Assembly (NCBI GenBank): GCA_900155495.1
Contig: FTLJ01000590.1
Span: 1 to 41,960 of the forward strand
Direction: 5' to 3'
Source of the DNA: Porogramme epimiltina
Lineage: Eukaryota > Basidiomycota > Agaricomycetes > Polyporales > Polyporaceae
DNA length: 41,960 bases
Shown here piece after piece: positions 20,236 through 34,275 of this stretch. Made by a program: the position numbers and the translations under genes. Below the pieces are notes generated by a model. That model ran no database searches. It was not told where the DNA came from and was given only the letters and a program-made list of their open reading frames with translations. Numbering within the stretch: position 1 is the first letter of the stretch; every line of letters begins with the position of its first letter.

Positions 20236-21186
20236 ATGTTCCAACTGTCGATCATCAAGGTATGTCCCACTCGCGCGCATACATCCCGTTCCCGTTCCAA
20301 ACTTGACGGAGGCACACAGGACACCGTAGCAGTTCACCCGGCCCAATTTGGCCTCCCTCCAACACATGCCATCACAAACGAGCTCAACAAGAAGTACGCC
20401 AATCGCGTCCTTCACGATGTCGGGCTTTGTATAGCCGTCTTCGACCTCACTCAAGTCGGAGAGGGGAAAGTGCGGTACGGGGATGGCTGCCTGTGGTATA
20501 AAGGTCGGTGAGTCACCTCCACAAGGCATGAAGAGGCAACTACCAACCTCGCGTAGTCGTCTTCCGTTTGGTCGTCTTCCGTCCATTCGGTTCGGAGGTC
20601 ATTCTCGCAAAAGTCAAGTCCTCCGATGAAGATGGGGTCCGCCGTATGTCTCATCCTTATCGTGTCACTCGACGCTCCTAACGTGCTCGCACTTGCAAAG
20701 TAACCGTCGGATTCTTCGACGATGTCTACGTCCCTCTGGTCTACCTCCCAGAACCTTGCGCATTGTGAGCCCTCTTCACGCTCGACCAGGCCCGCGCATC
20801 TCTTGACTAGAACCACAGCGACCCCAAAGAACGCGCCCACTTCTGGCTCCCAGGATCAGAAGCAACGTCATCCCACGAGCTTCTTGACTCCCCTCTCACG
20901 GATCGAATGTACATTGACGCGGGCGAAGTCGTCCGTGTACGCGTAGAGTCAGACGAGTTCCACGATGATGAGCCTGGCCCGCCAAAGGCGCACGAGGGAG
21001 TCCAACAGGCCCGGGAAGTCCGGCGACCGCCTTACGCCATCACTGTGTGTCCCCTTTCTCCCTTTCTCCACTCCCAATTTGAGTTGTTGACACGCTATCC
21101 GCTCTTAGTGCTCTATGTCGGAGCAGGGGCTAGGGCCGATATCGTGGTGGCAGAATGCCGGCGTTGAGACGATGGATGAGGGCTGA
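20236..21186 (+). CDS. RPC25: RNA polymerase III subunit RPC25 (RPC8/POLR3H)
   Basis: Rpb7-like stalk subunit of RNA polymerase III; with Rpc17 it binds initiation factors and nascent RNA. Exons: 20236-20259, 20320-20503, 20557-20643, 20701-20764, 20819-21044, 21109-21186; phases agree, 220 aa, near the family size. The N-terminal tip domain is seen in MFQLSIIKDTVAVHP, ITNELNKKYANRVLHDVGLC and GDGCLWYKVVFRLVVFRPF. The S1/OB-fold half follows with EVILAKVKSSDEDGVRLTVG, FFDDVYVPLVYLP and MYIDAGEVVRVRVESDEF. It ends GLGPISWWQNAG, the usual subunit terminus. The first exon codes only eight residues and is easily missed. The donor after YK is gtcggt, chosen because it alone restores KVVFRL. Confidence 0.93.
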
Positions 21187-21746
21187 GGTTTATGCTAGAT
21201 TGTTAGTTCCATTTCCCTCTAATATACGTGTCCCCAGTCACCTGACTGAACAGATGCATTCCCGTAGGTGCTGTACTTGTTGTACCGCGGGGACGACCCC
21301 GCCGGATCCGATTCTACGAAAACATAGCTACGTTTTAAACCCACCTGCGTCGTCTCCCTCCTCCCGTCGTCCCGCCAAGCTATGATCAAGCATCTAGCAT
21401 ACAACGCGCAACACCGCTCGGTCATCGACGTGTTGTTGGGAGTTATATCAGTCCTGGGTATCCCTGGGTATCACGGAGTGAAGCACATCAGATGCTACGT
21501 GTACCGGGACGGACAGAACCTTCGTAGCATGTGGAACGACGTCGCCATCAGTGCCATCTACTTTGCTGACCCTGCCGGCGAGAGACCACTGCAAGTTCAT
21601 TGGGCCTTCGCTGCTTTCCCTCATCCTGAAGAGGGGTTACGGTACAGTCAAGGAGTGGGGAAGTACAAATACATGTATATTCAATCAGTGAGACATCTTC
21701 GCTCCATGTACAGTAAAGTCCGCTAGTGCTCACTTGAAATGTTGAA
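21187..21746. other. Intergenic, one unassigned ORF
   Basis: Tail region between RPC25 and the DUF4246 relic. A 114-codon ATG frame at 21382-21726 (+) has no motif I recognise and no clear partner exons. I regard it as probably non-coding. Confidence 0.35.
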
Positions 21747-22530
21747 TTACATCTCGAACACCTCCTCGTTGACCGCCCGTACATAGTTCTTCTCCTCCTC
21801 CATCAGGCGGTACCGATGCTCCTCCGCCTCCTTCCGCACCACGAGCTCTGTCTGCTGTGCGATCATCTCAAGCAGCTCTGTGGGCAGCCCCTCGGACATG
21901 ATCAGCGGCGCCCGCCCCGCCTCGTTCAGCGCCCACTCCCCCAGTGCTGCGGTGGCACGTCGCTCGTTGACAGCACCCGCACGGTCGGATCCACCACGAA
22001 GAAGCCCAGGATCTTCCAGACTCCAGTGCCCGGGTTTCACCCTGTCCGCGAGCTCGAGCAGCTCGGCACGGCGGTGCCACCTGCCACACGTTCGGGAACG
22101 CGACACATTTGCCCTCCTGTGCGACGACGTGCCCTAGGCGCTGGTTGCGCGCGTTCCCGCTCAGTGCGAGCCCGAACGCTGTGGGCCCGGGGTACTCCCA
22201 GTAGTCGTTTCGCTGTTACTGCAGCTCGGGGTGGCCCTCGCATTGGCTGATAGACGTGCAGAACGCAAGCAGCGCCTCGGTGATGTTCGAACTCACGTAG
22301 TAGTACAGGCCCGTCGTGATGATCCACTCGTTCAGCAGCCATTCGATGTGCCACGCCCCGTCCATGTACTCCGGGGCGTCGGGCGTGAGGACGATGTTCG
22401 ACCCCTTCACGGTCACCCACAGCGTGCGCCCCTTAAGCCGGAACGGTGGCGCCTCGAATGGCAGTCCTGAGTCCGGGATTGCGGGCCACTTACACCCAAA
22501 TAAACATGAGCACAAAAAATTGCCGCGCAA
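21747..22530 (-). pseudogene. DUF4246 family pseudogene (3' half only)
   Basis: DUF4246 proteins are uncharacterised fungal proteins of several hundred residues. Family blocks appear in the right order but in shifting frames. DGAWHIEWLLNEWIITTGLYYY and SSNITEALLAF come first (22530-22218), ending at an in-frame TAA (22218-22216). The same frame continues with NDYWEYPGPTAFGLAL and QEGKCVAFPNVWQ. The match then jumps frame at about 22075 to ELADRVKPGH. It jumps again near 22016 to KILGFFVVDPTVRVLSTSD, and returns near 21955 to LPTELLEMIAQQTELV and the C-terminal helix ending EEVFEM. The N-terminal half is missing and repeats lie directly upstream. At least one stop and three frame changes mean it cannot encode the protein. 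Confidence 0.82.
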
Positions 22531-22620
22531 TTTTTGCTATATGTTTTAACCAAGCACGAAGAAGGAGTGAGAGTGTTGATGTAGGGCAAGCCCTAGAGGA
22601 AAAACGAGCCCTCTAACTTA

Positions 22621-22850
22621 ACGGACAGAACGATGGCCCATATTACCTAAGCGGCGAAGGAACGAGAGCTTAATCCAAGGGGAGCCCAAAAGGGAAGGCA
22701 AGTGCTCGACCAATGAGCGCACAAAACGGTGGCCCGTATTACTTAAGCCATGGAGCGGGAGGCTCATTCCAAGGGGAGCCCAAAAGGGAAAGCAGCTCCT
22801 GAGCCAATAGAATCAATCCATCAATGATGGTGGCCGCAAATGACTAAGCA
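22621..22850. repeat. About 95-bp tandem repeat, two copies plus a partial third
   Basis: The words TGGCCC-TATTAC-TAAG and CCAAGGGGAGCCCAAAAGGG recur at a spacing of about 94-96 bp, starting near 22634 and 22730. A degenerate partial copy begins near 22830. No coding potential. Sits upstream of the DUF4246 relic. Confidence 0.65.
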
Positions 22851-22875
22851 AAACGTTATGTAATCCACGCATCCC

Positions 22876-22962
22876 CCATTGTAAATCCGATTCTACCAGT
22901 AGAAGAATCGGAACAATCCGATTCCTCCATTGTCAATCCGATTCTACTAGTAGAATCGGAAC
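22876..22962. repeat. Duplicated palindromic element (CCGATTCTAC...)
   Basis: 22938-22959 is a perfect 22-bp palindrome, CCGATTCTACTAGTAG plus its closing bases. A slightly imperfect relative lies at 22887-22911. Both are embedded in a direct repeat that begins CCATTGT and ends ATCGGAAC. A third short word, CAATCCGATTCC, sits between them. Confidence 0.75.
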
Positions 22963-23238
22963 ATATTATCTTCCGGTCAGTTCAGACACAGTTGACTGTC
23001 TTTATGGTGTGTGGCGCACAAGAACACTGCTCTGCCGTGTCCCCTAAATCGCCTCGGCGCATTTGTCGGCACCTTTAACTGCAGTTCTATGTGAGGGCTG
23101 CGATGCGACAAGGCGTTTCCATATCGATATATTGTAGACAAGGAAAAGTACAAGGACGATTCAATTGGCAATACGATAAACTCGATTCGCTTCCCCCAGG
23201 TGCACTACCCGGATGCTCCACATGTCGTTTCCCTCGCG

Positions 23239-23505
23239 CTACTTCAGAGTTCGAGTCTCGGTGGACATATTGATGTAGCGCGATTCCAAAGACCTCGAGA
23301 ACCCATTGTCCTTGTAGTCTGCAAGACCATTTTGCTTGAAGAAATCTTCTTCGCCTCTCGTTGCGAAGTCCTCAGTCCAGATAAGCGGGCGCCTTCCTCG
23401 GGCCTTTTTCATGAAGCGCGGTAGGAGGTAATTGGATGTGTGGACATAAGATTCCACCTCATCGGAATTTTGGTAAGGCTTGAGAGGATACTGTTGACAC
23501 AGGGC
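23239..23505 (-). pseudogene. FunK1 kinase relic: C-lobe helix fused to the tail
   Basis: One open frame, read from 23505 down to the stop at 23239, carries CQQYPLKPYQNSDEVESYVH. This matches the kinase C-lobe segment of the neighbours (QQFPLKPYRLSDDIESFVH in the copy at 35246). About ten residues later the sequence joins LIWTEDFATRGEEDFF, then KDNGFSRSLESRYIN, which matches the tail of the same copy (LWTDEYMKKGEKDLF, KDNALSRSQDPRYIN). The roughly 170 residues that separate these blocks in the paralog are absent. No upstream kinase exons are recognisable on this strand. This is a deletion derivative. Confidence 0.78.
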
Positions 23506-24580
23506 TGGGTACCACTGTCGGTAGGCCGATGGATTGCGGTTCCGTAACGGGTGGGTCGGGCGCAGGAGTAGGCCAACGGCATCTTTTGTGATGGGGTCAA
23601 GAAACGGAGGGAGGTAGAGAGGTGAAGCTTGTAAAGCTTCAGCGCTTCAGCGCCGGACCCAGAGACGGGCGCTTGTGACCCGAACATTGCCGCGGTCCGC
23701 GGTCCACGGTCCGAGTCAATGTGGCGAACTCGTCGCTTCCCTAGGCCTCCTCGACACCGTCCGCACAAGAACGGCAGACTCCTCTCCAGATACGTCTTCT
23801 CGGCGCTCATCCCCCCCGCCGCCGTGCTCTCTCACACATGTCAAATGACCGGCCTGCGATGTCCGCATCTTGCTGGACGATCTTCTTAGGGCTGAAACTG
23901 GCGCTGGTGCGTCTTGGTTGTGCCCCTAGCGCAAGCACGTTCAGCGTCGACTCTCCCCGGGCATGTCTTCCTCTTCCATCGCTGAAATCTTGCTCTACTC
24001 ATGCTCTCTATTTACCCATTGATCTCATGTTCCTCTTCATCGCCAATGCTTCATTAGCTGATGAAATTCTAGTAGTATGACAAGTTTGTTTTCAATCACA
24101 TCCGAGCGGCGAGAAGTCGGCCTCAAATATGCTTTCCGATCCGTCTTGCGTGTGACCCGCTCAGTACCCGGCGTTGAGGGTGTGTGCTGGCAGAGCGCCA
24201 AATGCCTCGCCGAAGTCGCGCTGCATGTCTTCCCTGCATCTATCCGCAAGATGATCCCCCCTATCGGCGAACTACCGCGAGGACTCTGTGCGTATATATG
24301 ACTGTACTCGGACGCACCTCCCCGCAATCCCTTGCTACCACTACCACTGTATCTCTACTCGCTAAACTCCCTTACAACGTCTCTTTGGAGTCTCTCCTGC
24401 GGTAACACGGGTGAGTGAGAATGCTAGCTACCTTCCTCCACAAGTTCCCCTTCATCTATCACGCCATGCAGTATATTTTCGCAAACGCCGGAACGTCTAG
24501 GTGCTCCTATGTCGCCCCTTTCACTAAACCCCTGATTTCGCTGACAACGGGTTGCGTCCCGCAAACGTTCGAAGCGCTCT
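23506..24580. other. Gene-poor stretch, nothing recognised
   Basis: About 1.1 kb with only short overlapping frames. It may hold decayed sequence of the FunK1 relic at its left edge and the promoter of the DUF6535 gene at its right edge. No RNA gene or transposon was recognised. Confidence 0.45.
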
Positions 24581-27500
24581 ATGAGTTGTAGTCAAGAACC
24601 CTCTTCCGCATCAGAGAAACTCGGACCTTCACGTTTCGACGGCGGGGATCAGTTGCCGATGAGGCCTGTAACAGGTGAAGAACAAGCGCCCCAACCGGTG
24701 AGCAGCTCTCGATGCATTTTAGAGGCTTGGGAGCACATAATGACACCATGGGAATGTCTTACAGGCGGCCGCGCCTCCGGTGAACAACGTGGCCGCTGCG
24801 TATCATGCCGTTAGTAATCATACGAGTCGTGTGAGCTGCATATACTTACTGGACCCTACAAAGCTCGGATTAGGAGCTTACGCAGATGACGAGAAGAAGA
24901 ATGCATGGTCAAATGTAGCGCAAACGGTACAGGAATACAGCGACGATCTTATTGAACAGTGGATCAAGCAACTAGATGACATTCCAACCTTTGTACGCTT
25001 CTCCGAGACACGCGGCTACTCATGAACCGCCTGACGAATCTGACGACAGGCTGGTCTCTTCTCCGCGGTCTTAACCGCCTTCAATGTTGAATCCTACCTG
25101 CTCTTGCAGCCTGACGCAAACGTTCAGACGAACGCTATTCTTACGAGCATTTCGGTGCAGCTGGAGAGCTTCCGAGTCAACGCGCCCTTCATCAATTCTA
25201 CTGGAACCGCCTTCAATGTCACAGCTCCACCTCCGCCGTTCAAGGTGCCTGTTTATGCCGTCTGGCTCAACTCCCTTTGGTTTACTAGTTTAGTCTTCGG
25301 CCTCGCATCAGGAATAATTGGGATCATTGCCAAGCAGTGGCTCAGACAGTATAAAAACGGTCTGCACGGATCTTCGCGGAACATTGCGCGCCGTCGACAG
25401 TACCGATACGACAACCTCCGGAAGTGGCACGTAGGGACCATCGTCACCATGACACCCATCATTCTTCTCATCGCCGCCATCCTCTTCCTCGCCGGACTCC
25501 TTATCCTCCTCTTTAGCATCAACAACGCCGTGGCTGAGGTCGTGTCTGTGTTCGTCGGCCTTCTCTTCCTCTTCGTCACTACCACAACCATACTCCCAAC
25601 AGTATATCGATCATGCTGCTACTACTCTCCACAGGCTCATGCTTTTTTCTCCTTGAGGAATTTCTGTTTCCTTCCAATGAGAAGAGTGCTCCTTCTGGCT
25701 ATTGGGGGCACACGCCATTTCTTTGGTTGGGTCAACAATCATATATCCTGGTCGCCGTTACAGAATTGCTATGATTTCCTCGGCAGGCAACTGGAACACT
25801 CGGGCCAATGGCGTTGGTCACGCATCTGGCTCGGCAGTGATGCGTCATTCGGGGAACTTGAAGCTAAACATCTCGACATGAACATCCTCATCACCGCATA
25901 CTATGCTACCCTCGACGCCGCCACGATTGATACATCAATCGCCGCCTGCGTCTCTGATGGCGCCGGTTGTCAATTCTGGATGGATTATATCCTCAAGCTG
26001 AGGAAAACTGCGATAGAACAGTCCGGTGCAAGGAGGCGCTTACCAAGGCCTGTTCATCCGCTATTCATGATGGCCGCCCAATGCATGATACAAAGCTCGG
26101 ACATAGATAGCCATCCTCTCCTGGGACCAATTCTCAAAGATACAACATTGAGCACAGATGAACCCGCATCGGGGCGATATAATTCAGAAATAGGCCAGTT
26201 TCTACGAGACATAATTTACTGGCGTGACGATTTGGGGGACACCTGCAACCAGAACGATGGCTTACAAATCCGCATGTATGCGCAACTATCTAGTATGTTT
26301 TGGAAGATGGACATCAAACGTACAAACCAAGCATGGGACATGGTTTTGTGCTCCTCTCACAGTAGCGGATCGTGGGATTTGGTCACTTGCAAAATTGGTA
26401 TGCAGCACCTGCCAGTAGGCTGTCGCACTTCGTCCGTCCTGACTAATCGGCTTTGCATGCCAGTTACTGCTGCAATTGTATGCAGATTGAACTCTTTTGA
26501 CAAGAGCCCTCGCCTCGACTCAGACCCCTCCCGTCTACAACGACACGTAGAGCTGAGAAATGTGATCTTGCCCCCTCTGCGTGTTATTGGCCAGCTCCTA
26601 GCTAATCACACAGTCTCAAAAGCTCTCGGAGGGATCGTGCCATTGGTCACGGCTGCACTTGACTTAGTGCAGACGTTACTGGCAGGAATGGATCATTGGA
26701 ATAGCGTCAAGAGAAACTGGGTGGAAGAGGTTTATTTTTTCAGGCATATCCTCGAGGAGATCCAGAAGATTCACGTCAACGAGAAAAATCGGGACCAGAT
26801 TAACCCTCGCTTGATCGAAGCCTTGGCAGAAACTCGCCGGGCGGGTACGTGCATCGTGCATTCCTCACACGTCTCCCCACCGCTAAATTTGTACACAGTT
26901 TTTCAAGCCAACAAAAACAGCTTGCACGTGACCTTCATCAAGAATACCCTCGGCTCCGCCCATCAATCACAACGACACATCGAACTGGAAAATGTGATCC
27001 TTCCCCCTCTGCACACCATCCGCGAGCTCCTAGTTAGTAGTGCAGCTTCGAAAGGGCCCTTGTCAATTGAGCCATTGGTCACGGATACCCTTGAATTTGT
27101 GCAGACGTTCCTGAATGGAATGGATTGGGATAGTTCCGAGAGAAATCTGGAGGGAGAACTGCATTGGTTTATGTGTATCCTCGAGGAGATCCAGAAGATT
27201 TACGTCAACGAGAAAAATCGGGACCAGATTAACCCTCGCTTGATCGAAGCCTTGGCAGAAACTCGCCTGGCGGGTATGTGCATCGTGCATTCCTCACACG
27301 TTTCCCCACCGCTAAATTTGTACACAGTTTTTGAAGTCAACAGAATCAGCTTGCACGCCTTCATCAAGAATCCCCACCTCGGTTCCCCCCATCAACCACA
27401 ACGACACATCGAATGGGAACTGAAAAATGTGATCCTTCCCCCTCTGCACACCATCAGCGAGCTCCTAGTCAATGGCACAGCTTCGAACATGCCCTGGATA

Positions 27501-27827
27501 ATTGTGGAATCAGCCACGGTTAACCTTGATTTTGTGCGGATGTTCCTGGAGGGAATGGATTGGGAAAGTTCCAAGAGAAACTTGGAGGGAGAGCTGCATT
27601 GGTTTAGGTGTATCCTCGAGGAAATCCAGAAGATTTACGGCAAGGAGCAAGCCCGGGACTCTCTGATGACCCCTAACTTTGTCAAAAATTGGATGAGCGT
27701 GTTTTCACGCATCATCGGCAAGGATGACTGGGAGCACACTACGCGGACAGACTTCGACGAGCGGAAGAAGTGCGAGGATCTGCTCGTCGAACTGCGCTCC
27801 ACGCCTGGGATTTTGAACTCATCTTGA
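24581..27827 (+). CDS. DUF6535 multi-pass membrane protein with tandem C-terminal modules
   Basis: DUF6535 proteins are basidiomycete membrane proteins of unknown role. Exons: 24581-24697, 24765-24992, 25050-27827, giving up to 1,040 aa. The family region is clear: VQEYSDDLIEQWIKQLDDIP, then AGLFSAVLTAFNVESYLLLQ, NSLWFTSLVFGLASGIIGI, a basic loop, and two more long hydrophobic segments. Together these predict four membrane helices between about residues 114 and 302, with a large cytosolic or lumenal remainder. The C-terminal 430 residues are a tandem repeat (see 26538-27640). Three in-frame stretches look like unspliced introns with good borders: 26398-26463, 26845-26898 and 27274-27327. All are multiples of three, so splicing would not break the frame. 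The mature protein may be about 58 residues shorter. The start is the first ATG giving an in-phase exon. Confidence 0.78.
26538..27640 (+). repeat. Three-copy intragenic tandem repeat (429-432 bp units)
   Basis: Units begin with CAACGACAC at 26538, 26970 and 27399. Each encodes a module starting RH(V/I)E and NVILPPL, with a GMD..S..RN core and ILEEIQKI. Units 1 and 2 also share VNEKNRDQINPRLIEALAET and an identical-looking 54-nt intron candidate. Unit 3 diverges after EIQKIYGKEQ. Near-identity at the DNA level indicates recent duplication. Confidence 0.88.
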
Positions 27828-28939
27828 GCACGTCGTGCGCGTGAGGTTCTGGCCGTGTGCGAAGTTTCCTGAGAGGCTCTCGACAGGTACGTTGCGCTCT
27901 GGTTCAATTTACTGGTCTGTGCTGACATCGGCCCCGCTGGCAGCACATCGCCTACTAGATGCACGCCCACACTGGCAAGGATATCCTAACATTGCCTACT
28001 ACATCCCTTGGGTACTATCCTACTAGTGCCTCGACCTCAACGCTTGTCATCTCCATTCTCCATACACTCCCTTCACTTTCCCGGGTTCTTGCGGTCAGCC
28101 ACAATGATGTTCCATAACATAGTATGTTCCCGCTTCCCTCGACGCTGCAACACCACCACTGCAACTCGACCCGCTGCATCGTGGCCGTTCTAGTACGCCA
28201 CCTTTTCTCCCGCTCGGAAACGTCACTCAAGTAGCATGGAGACTAGTACGGTACAGGAAGGAGTGAGTAGAGTCGTAAGGAGGGTGGTAAATTAGATAAG
28301 GTAAAAGATGAGGTAAGGAGGGCCCGGGGAGGACGGACAAGGAAAACGATAGCGTACGCCGTTACCCACGCGTCGATCTATGCCCAACTGCACTGCCTTA
28401 CATATGTAGTACGGTCTAAGTCGGTTTTCGAGAACTACGACTCTGGTGAAGCAGTCAGCAGGCCGCCCGTATTCTATCACTACGCACCACGGCCTACCCG
28501 GATGGCAGGCATTGCTGCATTTTGCGCCCTCAAGAACTTGAAGTGAGACAACGTGCAAACACGTGGCAGGGTTCCTCAAGAACCTGTGGCAAAAAGGAAA
28601 CCTTTTCCTCGTGCCCATAGCGCCTTTAAGATCAAGTCTTCCGTGTATCTGGCTGTTGTCTAGGATTCGGGAATGTCGGGAGTGGCCCTCTGTGGGGGGC
28701 TATTTTGTAGAATCAGATCCGGCGTCGCAGACTCGCACTCATGTCGACTGAGTCCAGTCACGTGGACAGATGGACGTCAACCCCATAGCAGGCTTAGAAG
28801 GATGAGACGATGCAATGAGGAAAATAACGTCGCTTGAAGAGCACACTATTGGACTGTAATCGAGATAGAACAAACTCCTAGAAGGAATATACATTTTAGA
28901 GCCGAGATAGAAAGAGTCGAGCAACCAATGACAACCTAT
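27828..28939. other. Gene-poor convergent spacer
   Basis: Lies between the stop codons of the DUF6535 gene (+) and a CHK2-like kinase (-). No protein family, RNA or repeat recognised; open frames are short and overlapping. Confidence 0.45.
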
Positions 28940-31593
<2,654 letters not shown>

Positions 31594-31979
31594 TCTGGGC
31601 TGCCCGTGCGTCGGAAGAACTGTAAGAGTGAGACGTCGAGCGTGTGGACTGGTGGCCGCCGGAGACGAGCACGATCACGGTGCAATGCGGACCGGAGGGA
31701 CAGTGGCGGCTGTTGGTGGTGACGAAGCAACCCGAAGTTCAACCTGTCGCCCCAATTGGAAATGCGGTGCACACCGAACCGAAGACCGGCGCTCAACCGC
31801 GCGATCAAGCCCTTTGACGCGGAGACCGCGACGGCGCGCTTCGAAGTCGAGTAGGAGATCCGCCCAAGGCGAAAAGACATTCCGGAGCGATATCAGTACG
31901 AGTAGCTACAGGGTGTGAAGAGATAGCGATAGACAGCAAGTAGACAAGCCAGGATCCACAGCAAAACGAAAGCACAGCA
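31594..31979. promoter_or_regulatory. Spacer and likely promoter between tandem CHK2-like genes
   Basis: 386 bp between the stop of copy A and the start of copy B, both on the minus strand. It should contain the 3' end of A and the promoter of B. No distinctive site seen. Confidence 0.4.
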
Positions 31980-34275
31980 TCACGGAAATTCGCTCCACAC
32001 CCTCCCAAGCCCCGGTACCTCATCCGGATCCACGTCAGGCACCGGCCATCCTCGCGACGGCGCCTCCGAAGTGGAAGGGAGAGGAGGGAGTTCACCCAAA
32101 CGGTCGACGTCTCCGCGCTTGCTCTTGCTCCGGGTGAGCTCGCCTCGCGCTCTCTTCCGCGGAGGAGGGAGGTCTTCGTTCACTGACAAGGAGGACAGCG
32201 AACCCCCACGACGCATCTCGGACGCCTTGCGCTTCCCCTCGCGCTTTCCCCCTGTGGGTTCCTCCTTGAGCGGATCGACTATCCGTGTTGCAGATGACGT
32301 GCGTGAGAGCTTGCACTTGGACTTGGCCTTTTCCTTGGCACTAGTCTCGGCAGGCTTTTTACGACGAGCGCGAGCCTTGGCTTTCGCGCTAGAGGCCGCA
32401 AGACGCAACGAGCTCTCGCGCTCAAGCCGGCGCGTGCGAAGTTTCTCCCTCTGATCAGCAATCCAAGGGTGAGCGAGCGCGTCTTTCGGCGTCATACGCA
32501 CGTAGGGGCGGAACTCTAGGAGTGCTTCCAGAAACCCATGAGCTATGGACAATCGTGCCATGAGCGTTCGAACGGCAAAAGACAAACAAGGCTCGGTTGC
32601 GACTCACCGTCCCCAACGATATTGTACTCGGCGAGCAGCTCCCAATTGGGATTGTGGAAGGAGCGATCTGGTTGGAACGGATCCTCCGCTGTGAGCCTGT
32701 GAGTCACGATCGCTGGTGAGTTCGGGAAGTCGCGGAAGATCAGTGACGGGGGCGGGCGTACATCATGTACACCATCACCCCTAAGCTCCAACTGTCTACG
32801 ACCTTATCATACGTCTTGTCTGCCCCGTGGACTAGCACTTCGGGTGCGGCAAAGGCGCGCGTTCCGCAAGGGGTCTACGAAAGTGTGAATGATCAAGGCG
32901 TGTCGCTTTGAACGAACGACTTGCCTTCAGCATCGACTCCGAGTTGAAGATCCCCGCGAGCCCGAAATCGGACACCTTCACAAACGGCGGTCGATCGCTG
33001 GTCAAGAGTACGTTCTCGGGCTTGAGGTCACGATGAACCACGCCCATGCCATGCATGTACTACGCGGACATGTGAGAGAACGATATGACTCATGGAACAC
33101 GATGACGTACCGCGAGCGCGTCGCATATCTGGTATGTGAATTGTTGAGCTTCGAGCTCGACTGCGTTGAATTCGATGAGCAAGGTCACGCTCTAGGCAAG
33201 AATGGGATCATACAAAGGCTCTTGACCTCCCCCTGACACATGTACCGCATGAGATCCCCTCCCTCACACAGCTCAAGGACGATACCTATGACGCAACTCA
33301 GCATCGGATCACTACACAGATCGCGATTCACTCACTGATACTGTCTCCTTCGTAGAAGGCTTCCTTGAGCTTGCAGATGTTTGGATGCTCCAGACGCTGG
33401 AGAACCTGGATCTCCTTCTGGAGGTGGTTCATCGTATGGGCGTCTTCTCCTCGATCCTTCATCTGCCGCAGCTTCTCGGCCCTAAACCTCTTAACCGCGT
33501 ACCATCGGATCTCGCGCCGTTGGAGGGCCTTGACTACGGTAGCGTAGGCGCCCTCTCCTATTGCGTAGTGTACATCATATAAGTCGTCGATTCCCCCTTT
33601 CAGGCCATAACGCTCATGCGCCATGTACCGGAATACAAACCCTGTTCGAAGAAAATGAGTAGGCAGGGACACGCGATAACAGCCGAAAACTCACGATAGT
33701 CATCCTTAGGCCTAGCTTTTGGGTCGTCAGGCGGTGGGCCGAATGATATGTGATTCCAGTCCTTCAGTAATCTACACTCTCCAGGAGGTATTATCTCGCC
33801 ATTGATCTACACGTGTATGAGAAACCGCCAAGCGTACTTGAAAGGGACTAGCAAATTGTAACTCACGTATGTCCCTGCCCTCGATTCAAGATCCTGAACT
33901 ATGATAGCTGACCGCGCCTCATCCCATTTAATGCAGCAGTGTACCCGGCCTGCCCACGTGGTTCGCGCGGAGGATCGTCAGGCTCCGTAACTAGTATGGA
34001 GTACGAACACGAGACTCACTTATCGCGGTGGCAGCTGGAAAATGAACGTCCACATCCTCTTTCCTACTCCTTCCAATAGTATAGGAGGGAGTGCTCTTGT
34101 CGAATGCGACGCGATAGGCTCCCGGGTTGAGGGGGTTCCAGGGAATAAGTGCGCCCCATATGCTTCCACTGTTGGGAGCCGGAGCGGTATACGAGATTTC
34201 CTGTGTCGACTGAGTCGACTCTTGAGAGCTCTGAGTTGGGTCTTGTGTCGGTGTTGAGGATCTATCTATGGCCAT
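31980..34275 (-). CDS. CHK2/Rad53/Cds1-type kinase paralog (copy A)
   Basis: Tandem paralog of copy B with nearly the same intron plan. Exons: 34275-34020, 33949-33867, 33806-33695, 33641-33336, 33285-33227, 33191-33111, 33059-32925, 32874-32762, 32696-32608, 32542-31980; 598 aa. The N-terminus is a dense SQ/TQ cluster ([16 protein letters not shown]). The FHA domain shows [23 protein letters not shown] and GTYINGEII. The kinase has loop GEGAYATVV (179-187), K201 in [13 protein letters not shown] with D310, and DFGLA at 330. The activation segment reads [13 protein letters not shown], where CHK2 kinases normally have GTPxYxAPE. The C-terminal tail is Lys/Arg-rich ([21 protein letters not shown]). 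One intron (32924-32875) uses a GC donor. The ATG at 34275 was chosen because it opens the SQ/TQ cluster; the frame extends further upstream without homology. Confidence 0.87.

Noticed and set aside
21382..21726. 114-codon ORF on the plus strand
   Set aside because: No recognisable domain, no partner exons, and it runs into a pseudogene zone. Probably chance.
24780..24900. 33-43 nt intron candidate (gtgagc...) in exon 2 of the DUF6535 gene
   Set aside because: Very short, and the acceptor tried would shift the frame away from the conserved downstream region.
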